The notes beneath the pieces were generated by a model that had not been told where the DNA came from, did no database searches, and was given only the letters and a program-made list of their open reading frames with translations. A stretch of DNA of 63,914 nt from Mobiluncus sp034180645 (GTDB lineage Bacteria > Actinomycetota > Actinomycetes > Actinomycetales > Actinomycetaceae), in NCBI RefSeq assembly GCF_034180645.1, contig NZ_JAXFNY010000020.1, forward strand, positions 1 through 63,914, given 5' to 3'. The translations under genes were made by a program, and so were the position numbers. This document shows positions 27,066 to 36,011 of the stretch, in pieces. Each line of letters opens with the position of its first letter. The first letter of the stretch is position 1.

Positions 27066-28030
27066 AACGTAACTCCTACTTTCTTTTTATGTCTAAAATC
27101 GGCGGTTTTCCTGGTGCGGTTCTCAGTTAAAGGAGCAGCTTCGCGGCTGTCGTCCGGAACTGGCTTCTCTGCATCGGGATGAACCCCGACCAACTGCGCC
27201 GCCACAATCGCCACCATGATGAGAGTGCCGCCCACCAGGAGCCGCCACGTCAGGGCTTCCCCGCTGAACACTACCGAAAAAAGGGTGGCAAAGAGCGGTT
27301 CACAGGCCATAATCAAGGCCGCCTCGGTAGAGGACATCCGCGCTTGTGCCCAGGTCTGGATGAACAGAGCCCCCACAGCACAAATCAGAACCATATAGAT
27401 GAGGCTAGCCCAGGCAGCACCGCTGGAGGGTAGGGTAAGTTCCCCATCCGAAAGCGCCGGAACAGCGTTCACCGCCGCGGTCCCCACCATCTGCATGGTA
27501 GCCAGCGCTCCTGCGGGACGTCCTGGCGAGATTACACCGAGAGTCGCCACCTGGATGGCAAAGAATAACGCTCCCAACAGGGTTATCAGCTCGCCAAGAC
27601 CGAAGGACCACCCTTGCAGAGACAGTGCCGCCAAGCCGAGAGTGGCCAGCAGCATCCATAGCCAAGTAATCGGCTTGAAACGTTCCCGGAACAGGATCAA
27701 TGCCACAAAAGGCACGAAGACTATGGACATGGCGGTGATGAATCCCGAGGTGGCAGGAGAGGTCAGGTTCAATCCCCAAGTTTGCGCCAATTGACCCAAA
27801 CCGTAGAGAACCCCCGCCCCGAAGCCGAGAGCCAGCGTCTTCCAGCCTGCCGTGCGCAGTTCCCGAAACCACAACGCGCAAGCAATCAGGGCCGCGAGAG
27901 TAAAGCGCACGGTCAGGAAGTCAGATGCTGGAACATCATCCAGGACATGATCCTTTACCATAAAAAAAGTTGACCCCCACGCAGCGCAAACTGAAGCCAA
28001 CGCTAAAATGGGGATTAACTTTTTCATCAC
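27062..28030 (-). CDS. EamA/DMT-family transporter
   Basis: A 322-residue membrane protein with ten hydrophobic helices in two EamA repeats, the first starting LASVCAAWGSTFFMVKD. The tail after about residue 285 is charged and cytoplasmic. Members export amino acids or other metabolites, or transport unknown solutes. Its position between ilvC (24 bases upstream) and leuB (4-base overlap) suggests a substrate linked to branched-chain amino acids, for example an exporter; this is inferred only from context. Confidence 0.88.
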   Translation of the reverse strand: MMKKLIPILALASVCAAWGSTFFMVKDHVLDDVPASDFLTVRFTLAALIACALWFRELRTAGWKTLALGFGAGVLYGLGQLAQTWGLNLTSPATSGFITAMSIVFVPFVALILFRERFKPITWLWMLLATLGLAALSLQGWSFGLGELITLLGALFFAIQVATLGVISPGRPAGALATMQMVGTAAVNAVPALSDGELTLPSSGAAWASLIYMVLICAVGALFIQTWAQARMSSTEAALIMACEPLFATLFSVVFSGEALTWRLLVGGTLIMVAIVAAQLVGVHPDAEKPVPDDSREAAPLTENRTRKTADFRHKKKVGVTL

Positions 28031-28054
28031 GATGTCCTTATCTGTGCTAAGCGA

Positions 28055-29083
28055 TTAGCGAGCGGCGTGGCCCTCCACATAATCGGTGTCTTTGTTGGTA
28101 TTCCATGTAAACATCTGACGCAGCTCCAGGCCGACCTTCTCAATTTGGTGGCCTTCGCCTTCGGCGCGCAGACGCTTAAAATCAGGGGCTCCGGCAGCTT
28201 GATCGTCCATGAAACGCTTGGCGAAACTGCCGTTTTGGATATCCGCCAAGACGTCCTTCATATGGGCCTTCACTTCGGGGGTGATGACGCGCGGCCCGGA
28301 GATGTAGTCGCCGTATTCGGCCGTATCGGAGATAGACCAACGCATCTTGGACAGGCCGCCCTCGTTGATGAGGTCCACAATCAACTTCATCTCGTGGCAC
28401 ACCTCGAAGTAGGCGATTTCGGGCTGGTAGCCGGCTTCGACCAGGGTTTCAAAACCGTACTGGATGAGCTTAGACAACCCGCCGCACAGTACGTTCTGTT
28501 CACCGAACAGGTCAGTTTCCGTTTCTTCGGTGAAGGTCGTCTTGATAACGCCAGCGCGGGTCCCGCCGATGCCTTTCGCGTAGGACTTTGTCAGTTCCCA
28601 AGCGCGTCCGGATGCGTCGCATTCCACGGCGATAACATCGGGCACACCCTGACCGGCAACGAAAGTACGGCGCACCACGTGCCCCGGACCCTTGGGAGCC
28701 ACCATGCACACATCGTGGCCGGGACCGGGCTTGATGTAGCCGAAACGGATGTTGAACCCATGAGCAAAGAACAGGGCGGCGTTCGGCTTCAGGTTCGGCT
28801 CGATTTCGGCGGCATAGACCTTGCTCTGCACCTGGTCAGGCAGCAGAATCATGACCACGTCGGCTTCTTTCACGGCATCCGCTACGGTTTTCACCGTCAA
28901 GCCCTGTTCCTCGGCCTTCGCCCGGGAGGAGGAGCTTTCGCGCAAGCCCACGACCACGTCGACCCCAGAATCGCGCAAGTTCAGCGCGTGGGCATGACCC
29001 TGCGAGCCGTAACCAATTACGGCCACCTTCTGAGACTGAATGAGCGACAGGTCAGCGTCGTCTTCGTAATAAATTTCCGCCAT
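28055..29083 (-). CDS. ilvC: Ketol-acid reductoisomerase
   Basis: A 342-residue class I enzyme that isomerises and reduces acetolactate or acetohydroxybutyrate with NADPH. The nucleotide motif GYGSQGHAHALNL begins at residue 24. The magnesium ligands fall in the family blocks EETETDLFGEQ and FEVCHEMKLIVDLI. The cofactor loop with LRESSSSRAKA fits NADPH preference. Ribosome binding is strong (TTAAGGAG). It lies 97 bases after ilvN in the branched-chain operon. Confidence 0.95.
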   Translation of the reverse strand: MAEIYYEDDADLSLIQSQKVAVIGYGSQGHAHALNLRDSGVDVVVGLRESSSSRAKAEEQGLTVKTVADAVKEADVVMILLPDQVQSKVYAAEIEPNLKPNAALFFAHGFNIRFGYIKPGPGHDVCMVAPKGPGHVVRRTFVAGQGVPDVIAVECDASGRAWELTKSYAKGIGGTRAGVIKTTFTEETETDLFGEQNVLCGGLSKLIQYGFETLVEAGYQPEIAYFEVCHEMKLIVDLINEGGLSKMRWSISDTAEYGDYISGPRVITPEVKAHMKDVLADIQNGSFAKRFMDDQAAGAPDFKRLRAEGEGHQIEKVGLELRQMFTWNTNKDTDYVEGHAAR

Positions 29084-29180
29084 GATTTTTTCTCCTTAAT
29101 TAATTGTAGAGGTGTTTCGTTGAAAAAGATATAGGGTGTTTTTCCGTGCAAAGACTAAGCAAAGCCAGGTTAATTTGCCC

Positions 29181-29684
29181 CTAAATTTGATCGGTAATGG
29201 ACTTCGATCCGCGTCCAATCGCGACGTTGCCCGATTGGACGATTTCACGAACTCCGTAAGGCTCCAACTCGCGCAACAGAGCCGCGTGTTTTGCCGGAGA
29301 ACCAATGGATTCGATGACCAGGGTGCCCCGCGACACATCCACGACATGCGCCCGGAACAGGTCCACAATCTGGAGTACCGCGGTTCGGTTCGTGTCGTCA
29401 GCCGAAACTTTGATGAGCATGAGTTCCCTCTCGACGGCTCGTTCGGGTTCCAACTCCACGATTTTCAGTACGTTCACCAGCTTGTTCAGCTGTTTCGTAA
29501 CCTGTTCCAGGGACACTTCAGAAACATCAACCACGATGGTGATGCGCGAAATCTCGGGTTTCTCAGTTTCTCCCACCGCGAGGGATTGAATGTTAAAGGC
29601 ACGGCGGGCAAACAGCGCCGCCACGCGGGTCAAAACGCCAGGCTTGTTTTCGACAAGCACCGACAGGGTATGCGTCATACTCAT
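29181..29684 (-). CDS. ilvN: Acetolactate synthase small (regulatory) subunit
   Basis: A 167-residue regulatory subunit. It begins MTHTLSVLVENKPGVLTRVAALFARRAFN, a textbook ACT domain (about 4-75), followed by the ALS small-subunit C-terminal domain. ACT domains bind valine and give feedback inhibition of IlvB. The gene starts two bases after the ilvB stop, so the subunits are made together. The chosen methionine at 29684 has one alternative two codons later. Confidence 0.95.
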   Translation of the reverse strand: MSMTHTLSVLVENKPGVLTRVAALFARRAFNIQSLAVGETEKPEISRITIVVDVSEVSLEQVTKQLNKLVNVLKIVELEPERAVERELMLIKVSADDTNRTAVLQIVDLFRAHVVDVSRGTLVIESIGSPAKHAALLRELEPYGVREIVQSGNVAIGRGSKSITDQI

Positions 29685-29686
29685 GT

Positions 29687-31528
29687 TTAGTCCTCCCAGG
29701 TCACAGTCTTGTCAGGGGCATAAATGACTTTATCGTTGGTCTGCCCGGCGGGAACCATCGGGAACACCATGGCATCGGGGCTGACCAGCACCTCAACCAC
29801 GACCGGACGGTCGTCAATCTGGTGAGCTTTCTCTAGGGCTTGGCGCAGGTCTTTCGGGTCGGTAACCCGAATTCCCTCAGCTCCGTAGGCTTTCGCCAAA
29901 AGCATAAAATCGGGGATTCCCACCCGGTTTGCCTCATCGAGGTTACGGGCTCCGTCATGCAGGTCGGTCTGAGAATAACGTTCGTTATAGAACAAGGTCT
30001 GCCACTGGCGCACCATTCCCAGCGAGGAGTTGTTGATAAGCAGCACCTTTATCGGGATATGCAGTTGGGTGCAGGTGGCCAGTTCCTGATTCGTCATCTG
30101 GAACGAGCCATCTCCGTCTATGAGCCAGACTTCCCGATTTGGATTGGCGACTTTTGCGCCCATCGCGGCGGGGACGCCGAATCCCATCGTTCCCAGACCG
30201 CAAGACGAAATGTAGGTGCGCGGGTAACGGTAGGTCATAAATTGGGACGCCCACATTTGATGCTGGCCGACCCCGGTGACCACAATCGCGTCGTCGTCGC
30301 TGACCTCGTCCAGCACCTTGATAGCCTTTTGCGGGCTGACCAGGCCGTCCAAGGTATCGTCAAAGTACGCAGGGTACTTGTCTTTCAGTTTGGTCAAGGA
30401 CTTCATCCACGGGGTCAAGTCCGGTCGTCCATACTGTTTGTAGGCTTGGGGCAGTGCCCGCAGCAGCGCCGCGACGACCTCTTTCAAATCCCCCACTATA
30501 GGAACATCGGCGTGACGAATCTTTGAGATTTCGGCCGCATCGATATCAACATGGATAACCTTGGCGTGAGGAGCAAAGGATTTCACGTCCCCGGTAACCC
30601 GGTCATCGAAACGCGTACCGAGCGCAATCAGCAGGTCCGCCTGCTGCATCGACAGCACCGCAGACACGCAACCGTGCATCCCCGGCATTCCCATGTGCTG
30701 CGGTGAATCATCGGGGAAGGCTCCACGCGCAGTCAGGGTGGTGACTACGGGAGCCCCAGTGGCATCAGCTAATTCTTTCAGCTCCGAGGTCGCATCGGCG
30801 GCAATTATCCCGCCGCCGATATATAGCACCGGTCGATGCGCCCCCGCGATTTCGGTGGCCGCCGCTGCGACCTGCTGTTTGGAAGGCTTGCCAGGCAGTT
30901 TGTATCCGGGTAACTCCATCGGTGGAGGCCAGGTAAAGGCCATTGTTTTGTTCTGGGCGGTTTTTGTGATGTCCACCAAAACTGGTCCGGGTCGCCCGGA
31001 GGAAGCGATGAAGAAGGCCTCGGCTAGGCGGGAGGGAATGTCCTCGGGACGAGTCACCAGGAAACTGTGTTTCGTCAGGGGCATTGAGGCACCGACAATG
31101 TCGGATTCCTGGAAAGCATCGGTGCCGATAGACTCCGCTCCGACCTGGCCGGTTATCGCGACCACCGGGACCGAATCCATCATGGCGTCAGCCAGACCGG
31201 TCAGCAGGTTCGTGGCGGCCGGTCCCGAAGTCACCAGCGCTACCCCGGTTTTCCCGGTGGATTTCGCGTAGCCCTCGGCAGCGTGGGCGGCGCCCTGCTC
31301 GTGGCGGGTCAGCACGAAGTTCAGTTTCTGGGAGTCATACAGCGGATCGAAAGTGGAGAGAATCGCCCCGCCGGGAATCCCGAAAATATCGGTCACTCCC
31401 AGTTCCTCCAAGGTACGAATGACAGCTTTCGCACCAGTCATGACTTCGCCGCGAGCTGCGGAATCAATTTCGTTGGGGGTCTCCTCGGGGCCATAGGCTC
31501 CCATGGATTTTGTTTCTGGTTCGCTCAT
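29687..31528 (-). CDS. ilvB: Acetolactate synthase large (catalytic) subunit
   Basis: This 613-residue thiamine-diphosphate enzyme condenses two pyruvates, or pyruvate and 2-ketobutyrate, in valine, leucine and isoleucine synthesis. The catalytic glutamate is in LTRHEQGAAHAAEGYA, and the cofactor motif is GDGSFQMTNQELATC, about residues 473-487. The three-domain length matches biosynthetic AHAS. A 30-codon frame with several hydrophobic residues precedes and overlaps the start; it lacks a clear run of regulatory codons and is not called. It heads the operon ilvB-ilvN-ilvC-eamA-leuB-ilvE. Confidence 0.95.
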   Translation of the reverse strand: MSEPETKSMGAYGPEETPNEIDSAARGEVMTGAKAVIRTLEELGVTDIFGIPGGAILSTFDPLYDSQKLNFVLTRHEQGAAHAAEGYAKSTGKTGVALVTSGPAATNLLTGLADAMMDSVPVVAITGQVGAESIGTDAFQESDIVGASMPLTKHSFLVTRPEDIPSRLAEAFFIASSGRPGPVLVDITKTAQNKTMAFTWPPPMELPGYKLPGKPSKQQVAAAATEIAGAHRPVLYIGGGIIAADATSELKELADATGAPVVTTLTARGAFPDDSPQHMGMPGMHGCVSAVLSMQQADLLIALGTRFDDRVTGDVKSFAPHAKVIHVDIDAAEISKIRHADVPIVGDLKEVVAALLRALPQAYKQYGRPDLTPWMKSLTKLKDKYPAYFDDTLDGLVSPQKAIKVLDEVSDDDAIVVTGVGQHQMWASQFMTYRYPRTYISSCGLGTMGFGVPAAMGAKVANPNREVWLIDGDGSFQMTNQELATCTQLHIPIKVLLINNSSLGMVRQWQTLFYNERYSQTDLHDGARNLDEANRVGIPDFMLLAKAYGAEGIRVTDPKDLRQALEKAHQIDDRPVVVEVLVSPDAMVFPMVPAGQTNDKVIYAPDKTVTWED

Positions 31529-31685
31529 GCACTCAACTGTAACTCTGGGGCGGAAAGGAAGAAAACTCGCAAGGGTAAAATCTCACTATGTGGATTCTGA
31601 ACCGAATAATGAGACATTCCCGTCTTTAGATAACGACTGTGCACCAAGGTAAGCAAATGCCTGTTTTACAGCTAGTTTTTGAACT

Positions 31686-33320
31686 ATGTCCGTTCAAAAG
31701 TATACCCCAAGCAAACTCTTTCGGGATAATAGGATGGTGTTTACTTACCTTGCTGCGAAACCTCTTGTATTGCTACTGCTCCTTCTGGGTCTGGGTATGG
31801 CCATCGGTCATATCAAAGTCAAAGGAATCTCATTAGGTGCTGCCGCGGTACTGTTCCTTGCTATTGCTATATCTGCCTCCGCAAAGGCTCAAGGCATCGA
31901 GCTAAGCATTCCCGTGGAGCTCTCAATGCTGGGCCTGGCACTTTTTGCTTTCTCTATCGGTTCGAACTCCGGGCCAAACTTTTTTTCGACACTTAAGAAC
32001 TCCACCAAACCAATCTTGGCTCTTATCCTGATTTTCGTAATCGTTTCGGCCACCGCGGTAGGCCTAGGCAAACTCCTGAACATGAGCCCGGCCTCGGTGG
32101 CGGGAACTTTAGCGGGAGCTTTGACCAACACTCCCATGCTCGGAGCGGCGGGGACCGCTTCCGGAGACCCCGCTACCGCTACCGTCGGGTATTCCATTGC
32201 CTACCTCTACGGGGTGCTGGGAATGCTGATTTTCGCTGTTTTTGCCCTGCGGGCGGGAAAGCATGACAAGGATGCCCCCTCCCCCATCACCTCTCACACC
32301 ATCCGCGTGGAACGGGAAGACCATCCTCGCTTGGGCGATATTTATCAGCATTACAACGAAAGCGTGGCTTTTTCCCGTCTGCGGCGCGGCGAAAAAGGCC
32401 CCATCATGCGCCCCACGATGGAAGATACCCTCAGCGAGGGGGACTTAATCACCGTGGTCGGAGATGCGAAATCCATCGAAAAGATTGAGTTGGAGTTGGG
32501 GCATCATTCGTCTCATTCCCTGCTGACTGACCGCAGCTACCTGGACTACCGACGCATTACTCTTTCCGACGCCTCCAAAGCTGGCAAGACCATTGCGGAA
32601 CTGAACATGGGTGACCGCTTTGGCGCCACGGTGTCACGAGTTCGACGCGGCGACGTAGACCTAGTCGGTCACCCAGATTTGGTGCTACAGCTGGGAGATC
32701 GCGTCCGGGTGGTGGCACCGCTGTCAAATATTAAGGAAGTCACGAAATTCCTTGGCGATTCCACCAGCGGCCTGACGTCTTTGAACCCGGTAGCTCTGGG
32801 GTTGGGCATGGCAATCGGATTTGCAATCGGCCAAATTCCCATTCCAAATCCCTTGGGCGGTACATTTGAGATTGGTTACGCCGCTGGCTGTCTGATTATA
32901 GGACTAATCATGGGTCGACTCGGTCGTATCGGACCGCTGGTCACAGCCCTGCCTTTTACCACTGCAAAAGTGCTCAGCGAGATTGGTTTGCTCATCTTCC
33001 TCGCCCAAGCCGGGGTAGCCGCCGGTGGTTCTATCGGCGTGGCTTTCACCGGCGGTGACTGGTGGAAAATCTTGCTTCTCGGAATGATTCTGACCACATT
33101 GTTTGGGTTACTGCTCTATTTCATGATGCGCTTTGGGCTGAAAATGGGAGGCACCAAGCTGGCTGGCCTGCTGGCGGGGGCGCAAACCCAGCCAGCTGTT
33201 TTAGCTTTTGCCAACGGACAAACGAACTCCGATGGACGTATCGCATTGGGATACGCTATGGTCTATCCGGTCGCGATGATTGTCAAAATTCTTTGTGGCA
33301 CATTCGTGGCTATGCTTTGA
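31686..33320 (+). CDS. AspT/YidE-type transporter with two RCK_C domains
   Basis: A membrane protein of up to 544 residues. Two halves each have about five helices and a repeated block (AGTLAGALTNTPML in the first, AGLLAGAQTQPAVLAFA in the second), as in the aspartate:alanine exchanger/YidE family. Between them are two cytoplasmic TrkA-C (RCK_C) domains, each with the phrase GDLITVVGD or GDRVRVVAP. Family members exchange carboxylates or amino acids; the substrate here is unknown. ATG 31686 has no clear ribosome binding site. ATG 31734, with GGGA seven bases upstream and closer to the family start, may be the real start. It is convergent with the mosaic chemoreceptor gene. Confidence 0.85.
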   Translation: MSVQKYTPSKLFRDNRMVFTYLAAKPLVLLLLLLGLGMAIGHIKVKGISLGAAAVLFLAIAISASAKAQGIELSIPVELSMLGLALFAFSIGSNSGPNFFSTLKNSTKPILALILIFVIVSATAVGLGKLLNMSPASVAGTLAGALTNTPMLGAAGTASGDPATATVGYSIAYLYGVLGMLIFAVFALRAGKHDKDAPSPITSHTIRVEREDHPRLGDIYQHYNESVAFSRLRRGEKGPIMRPTMEDTLSEGDLITVVGDAKSIEKIELELGHHSSHSLLTDRSYLDYRRITLSDASKAGKTIAELNMGDRFGATVSRVRRGDVDLVGHPDLVLQLGDRVRVVAPLSNIKEVTKFLGDSTSGLTSLNPVALGLGMAIGFAIGQIPIPNPLGGTFEIGYAAGCLIIGLIMGRLGRIGPLVTALPFTTAKVLSEIGLLIFLAQAGVAAGGSIGVAFTGGDWWKILLLGMILTTLFGLLLYFMMRFGLKMGGTKLAGLLAGAQTQPAVLAFANGQTNSDGRIALGYAMVYPVAMIVKILCGTFVAML

Positions 33321-33346
33321 GGATTACCAGAGACAGCTGGGCAACT

Positions 33347-35008
33347 TTAATGGTGGTAGCGGGAGACGAGTTTGCTTAGTTGGCTGGAAGAATCAGCAAC
33401 AGCCTGACCAGCCTCCAAAGTCGTACGCGCCCCCTCCGCAGACCTCTCCGCCGTAGACGAAACCGTCTCAATCGAACCCACAATATCCTGAGTTGTCTGC
33501 GCAGCCCCACGAACCACCCCAAACATCTCATTCGTCGTCGCCGTCTGCTCCTCAACCGCCGAAGCAATCGTCTGCTGAGAATCATTAATCCGCGAAATAA
33601 TCTCACTAATCTGAGTGATAGCCTCAGCCGCCTTGGTGGAGTCTTCCTGAATAGAACTCACCCGCTCAGAAATATCCGCCGTAGCCACCGCAGTCTGCGC
33701 AGCCAAATCCTTAACCTCACCAGCAACCACCGCAAAACCCTTACCAGCATCACCCGCACGAGCCGCCTCAATAGTCGCATTCAACGCCAAAAGATTCGTC
33801 TGCTCCGCAATCGAAGTAATCGAATTCGTAATCTCCCCAATAGACTGCGAAGACTCACCCAACGTATCAATAACCTTCGTCGCCGAACCCACAGATTCAA
33901 CCGCCTCCTCAGAAATCTGCGAAGCCGACGTAGCCGACTCAGAAATCTGACGAATCGCAGCCTGCATCTCCTCCATAGCCGCACTCAAAGTATCCATATT
34001 CGTAGCCAACGACTGCGCCTGCTCAGCAGCCCCCGCCGCCCGAGCCCGCGTATCCTGAGCAGTCTCATCCAACTCAGCAGCCGTATCAGCCAAATTACCA
34101 GCATGCTCCTGCAACCCCACAGAAGTACCACTAACCTCACCGATCAACTCATTAACCTGATCATTCTGACCATTAAAAGCCCTCGCCAAATCCCGAATCT
34201 CCGGCACACCCGTATCATCACGCAATCGAAAACCCAAATCATACTGATCATGATTCTGCAAAGCCACAGTATGCCGAGACAAAGGCAACCGGACAGTTCG
34301 TAGTGCCGCAATCAGGAACAGCAGTACCACCACGGCCAAAATAATAAATATCGCAATCAAAATATAGATGGTGACCTTTTGCAGGGAGGCAGCTCGACCC
34401 ATTTGCGTATCGGCCGCATTGGCAGCCCCGGTTTCCAGCTGATTCAACATATTCAAAGGCGACATCACGGACTTGTACGAGTTGGAGTAGGCCTCTCCAA
34501 ACACTAGGTCTGAGGCTGTTTGCAGCTGCGCCTCCGCATCCATAGCCAATTCCTCAGGCGAGAATTGGAAGTTTTCCAAATCGTTGGGCAGAGCGCTAAA
34601 GTCAGCTCCGCGGCTCAAAGCAGCCAAAGCCATGGCGTGAGTCTCAGTTTCTTGAGTGATTTTTCCTGCTTCCGAAGACTGCTGCACCAGCTTGCTTTCA
34701 TCTTCCGTACCACCGTTGTCGGCGATGAGGCTAGCCCCATACTCTAAGTCGCGGTTCACATAGACCTGGTTGAAGTAATCCATCATGGCTTCTTCCAGGC
34801 CAGATATAACATAGACTCGCGCATTATCCGCCATATGTGTCCGGGCATTCTCTATGTAGGCAATCCCGTTATTACGCCGGTTGGATTCGTCTTGGGCCCG
34901 ATTGACCTGACCTGTCGCGATGATAGTGCCAATTTGAGCGGCTACGCCCAAAATAGTCAGCGCCAGCACAACAATCATAGTGAATTTAATCATTGATGAA
35001 AAACGCAT
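33347..35008 (-). CDS. Methyl-accepting chemotaxis protein with mosaic signalling domain
   Basis: A 553-residue chemoreceptor: membrane helix at 9-30, sensor domain to about 205, second membrane helix (IYILIAIFIILAVVVLLFLIAAL), HAMP, and a signalling domain with the tip SIAEQTNLLALNATIEAARA. It is the third gene of an operon with two solute-binding lipoproteins, only 18 bases after the second. From about 34285 to 33385 (HAMP to near the end), codons switch to mostly T- or G-ending forms such as GCT, GAT, AAT and TTG, while the sensor half and the last dozen codons use the genome's normal C-rich codons. The signalling half seems to have come from elsewhere by recombination. Confidence 0.93.
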   Translation of the reverse strand: MRFSSMIKFTMIVVLALTILGVAAQIGTIIATGQVNRAQDESNRRNNGIAYIENARTHMADNARVYVISGLEEAMMDYFNQVYVNRDLEYGASLIADNGGTEDESKLVQQSSEAGKITQETETHAMALAALSRGADFSALPNDLENFQFSPEELAMDAEAQLQTASDLVFGEAYSNSYKSVMSPLNMLNQLETGAANAADTQMGRAASLQKVTIYILIAIFIILAVVVLLFLIAALRTVRLPLSRHTVALQNHDQYDLGFRLRDDTGVPEIRDLARAFNGQNDQVNELIGEVSGTSVGLQEHAGNLADTAAELDETAQDTRARAAGAAEQAQSLATNMDTLSAAMEEMQAAIRQISESATSASQISEEAVESVGSATKVIDTLGESSQSIGEITNSITSIAEQTNLLALNATIEAARAGDAGKGFAVVAGEVKDLAAQTAVATADISERVSSIQEDSTKAAEAITQISEIISRINDSQQTIASAVEEQTATTNEMFGVVRGAAQTTQDIVGSIETVSSTAERSAEGARTTLEAGQAVADSSSQLSKLVSRYHH

Positions 35009-35026
35009 TTTTATTTCCTCCCTGAC

Positions 35027-35923
35027 CTATGCAATCGGCGGATTCAAGGTTGCATAGTTGAGTGCGATGAATTCCTCGCCCCACGGTGCGAGTACTTCCT
35101 TAAGCATTCCCGTGTCCATCATTTTTTGCAGACCGGCTTGGATAGCTTTGGCCAACTCAGGATTGTCTTTCGCGGTAGCCGGACCCTGAGGTGCCACTTG
35201 GAAAGCCTCACCGATGGTGGCGAACTTTGGATTCCTCGACTCAGCGTAAGCCATCATCGGGCTTTCCCCGATGATTGCGTCCAAGGTTCCGTCTGCGACC
35301 TGTTTAACCAACTTATCTTGGTCAGCCTCGGAGACAATCTGGATTGCCGGTTTTCCGGCTTTCACGCATGAATCGCTGGTAGCCTGCAAAGTTTCGGCTT
35401 GTGTGGTGTCTGCTTGGGTGGCGACTTTCAATCCACAGGCGTTGGCGGGATCGAAATTGTTGGGGTTACCCGCCTGTGTGCCATAGACATATCCCGCCTG
35501 AATGTAGGCAACCATATTGGTCTGAGCCATCCGGGACTTGTTAACGGTCATGGAGGCCATGCCGATGTCATAGGTGCCATCGTTAACCTTGGGAATAATC
35601 GCGTCGAAATCTTCATCGCTAATTTTGAGTTCCGACACTCCCATCAGCTTTGACAGGGCTTTTAAGACGTCAACTTCGTAGCCCACCGGCTGATTGTTAC
35701 TATCAAAGAACTCGGCGGGAGAATAAGGAATATCCATCGCCACCCGCAACGTATCCCGGTTCGCCTGGGGCAGCATCGCCGCGATTTCAGAATCCGGTTT
35801 GATGGAATCGAAGTTATAAGATTTCACTTCCGCTGAACTGGTCGAACCGGAACAGGAAGCCAGTGTTGCTCCCAACAGAGCGGCACCTGTTGCTGCCGAG
35901 ATTATTTTCAGTATGAGATTCAT
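35027..35923 (-). CDS. Extracellular solute-binding lipoprotein, family 3
   Basis: A 298-residue lipoprotein with signal peptide and lipobox LASC (cysteine about residue 24). It has the type-3 amino-acid binding fold: LRVAMDIPYSPAEFFDSNNQ, GYEVDVLKALSKLMG, EDFDAIIPKVNDGTYDIGMASMTV and DAIIGESPM. Such proteins usually bind polar amino acids for an ABC importer, but no permease or ATPase gene is close. It is followed 18 bases later by a chemoreceptor gene and preceded by a paralogue, so it may present ligand to that receptor (inference). Confidence 0.9.
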   Translation of the reverse strand: MNLILKIISAATGAALLGATLASCSGSTSSAEVKSYNFDSIKPDSEIAAMLPQANRDTLRVAMDIPYSPAEFFDSNNQPVGYEVDVLKALSKLMGVSELKISDEDFDAIIPKVNDGTYDIGMASMTVNKSRMAQTNMVAYIQAGYVYGTQAGNPNNFDPANACGLKVATQADTTQAETLQATSDSCVKAGKPAIQIVSEADQDKLVKQVADGTLDAIIGESPMMAYAESRNPKFATIGEAFQVAPQGPATAKDNPELAKAIQAGLQKMMDTGMLKEVLAPWGEEFIALNYATLNPPIA

Positions 35924-36011
35924 TGCCTCTGCTTCCCTCCCCCGAAAAAGGGGAATCGCCTACAACTTCCCCGTTCTATGGTATCCCAGAGAGAAAAATT
36001 TGAAAGGGATT

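Noticed and set aside
31525..31617. 30-codon frame overlapping the ilvB start, considered as an ilv leader peptide
   Set aside because: It has a few Ile, Leu and Val codons but no cluster of them, no terminator-like hairpin and no clear promoter or ribosome binding site. The evidence is too weak.
33380..34303. 307-codon plus-strand frame rich in Arg, Leu, Ser and Asn
   Set aside because: It is antisense to the conserved signalling domain of a chemoreceptor. Its low-complexity composition and lack of stops follow from the unusual codon usage of that domain.
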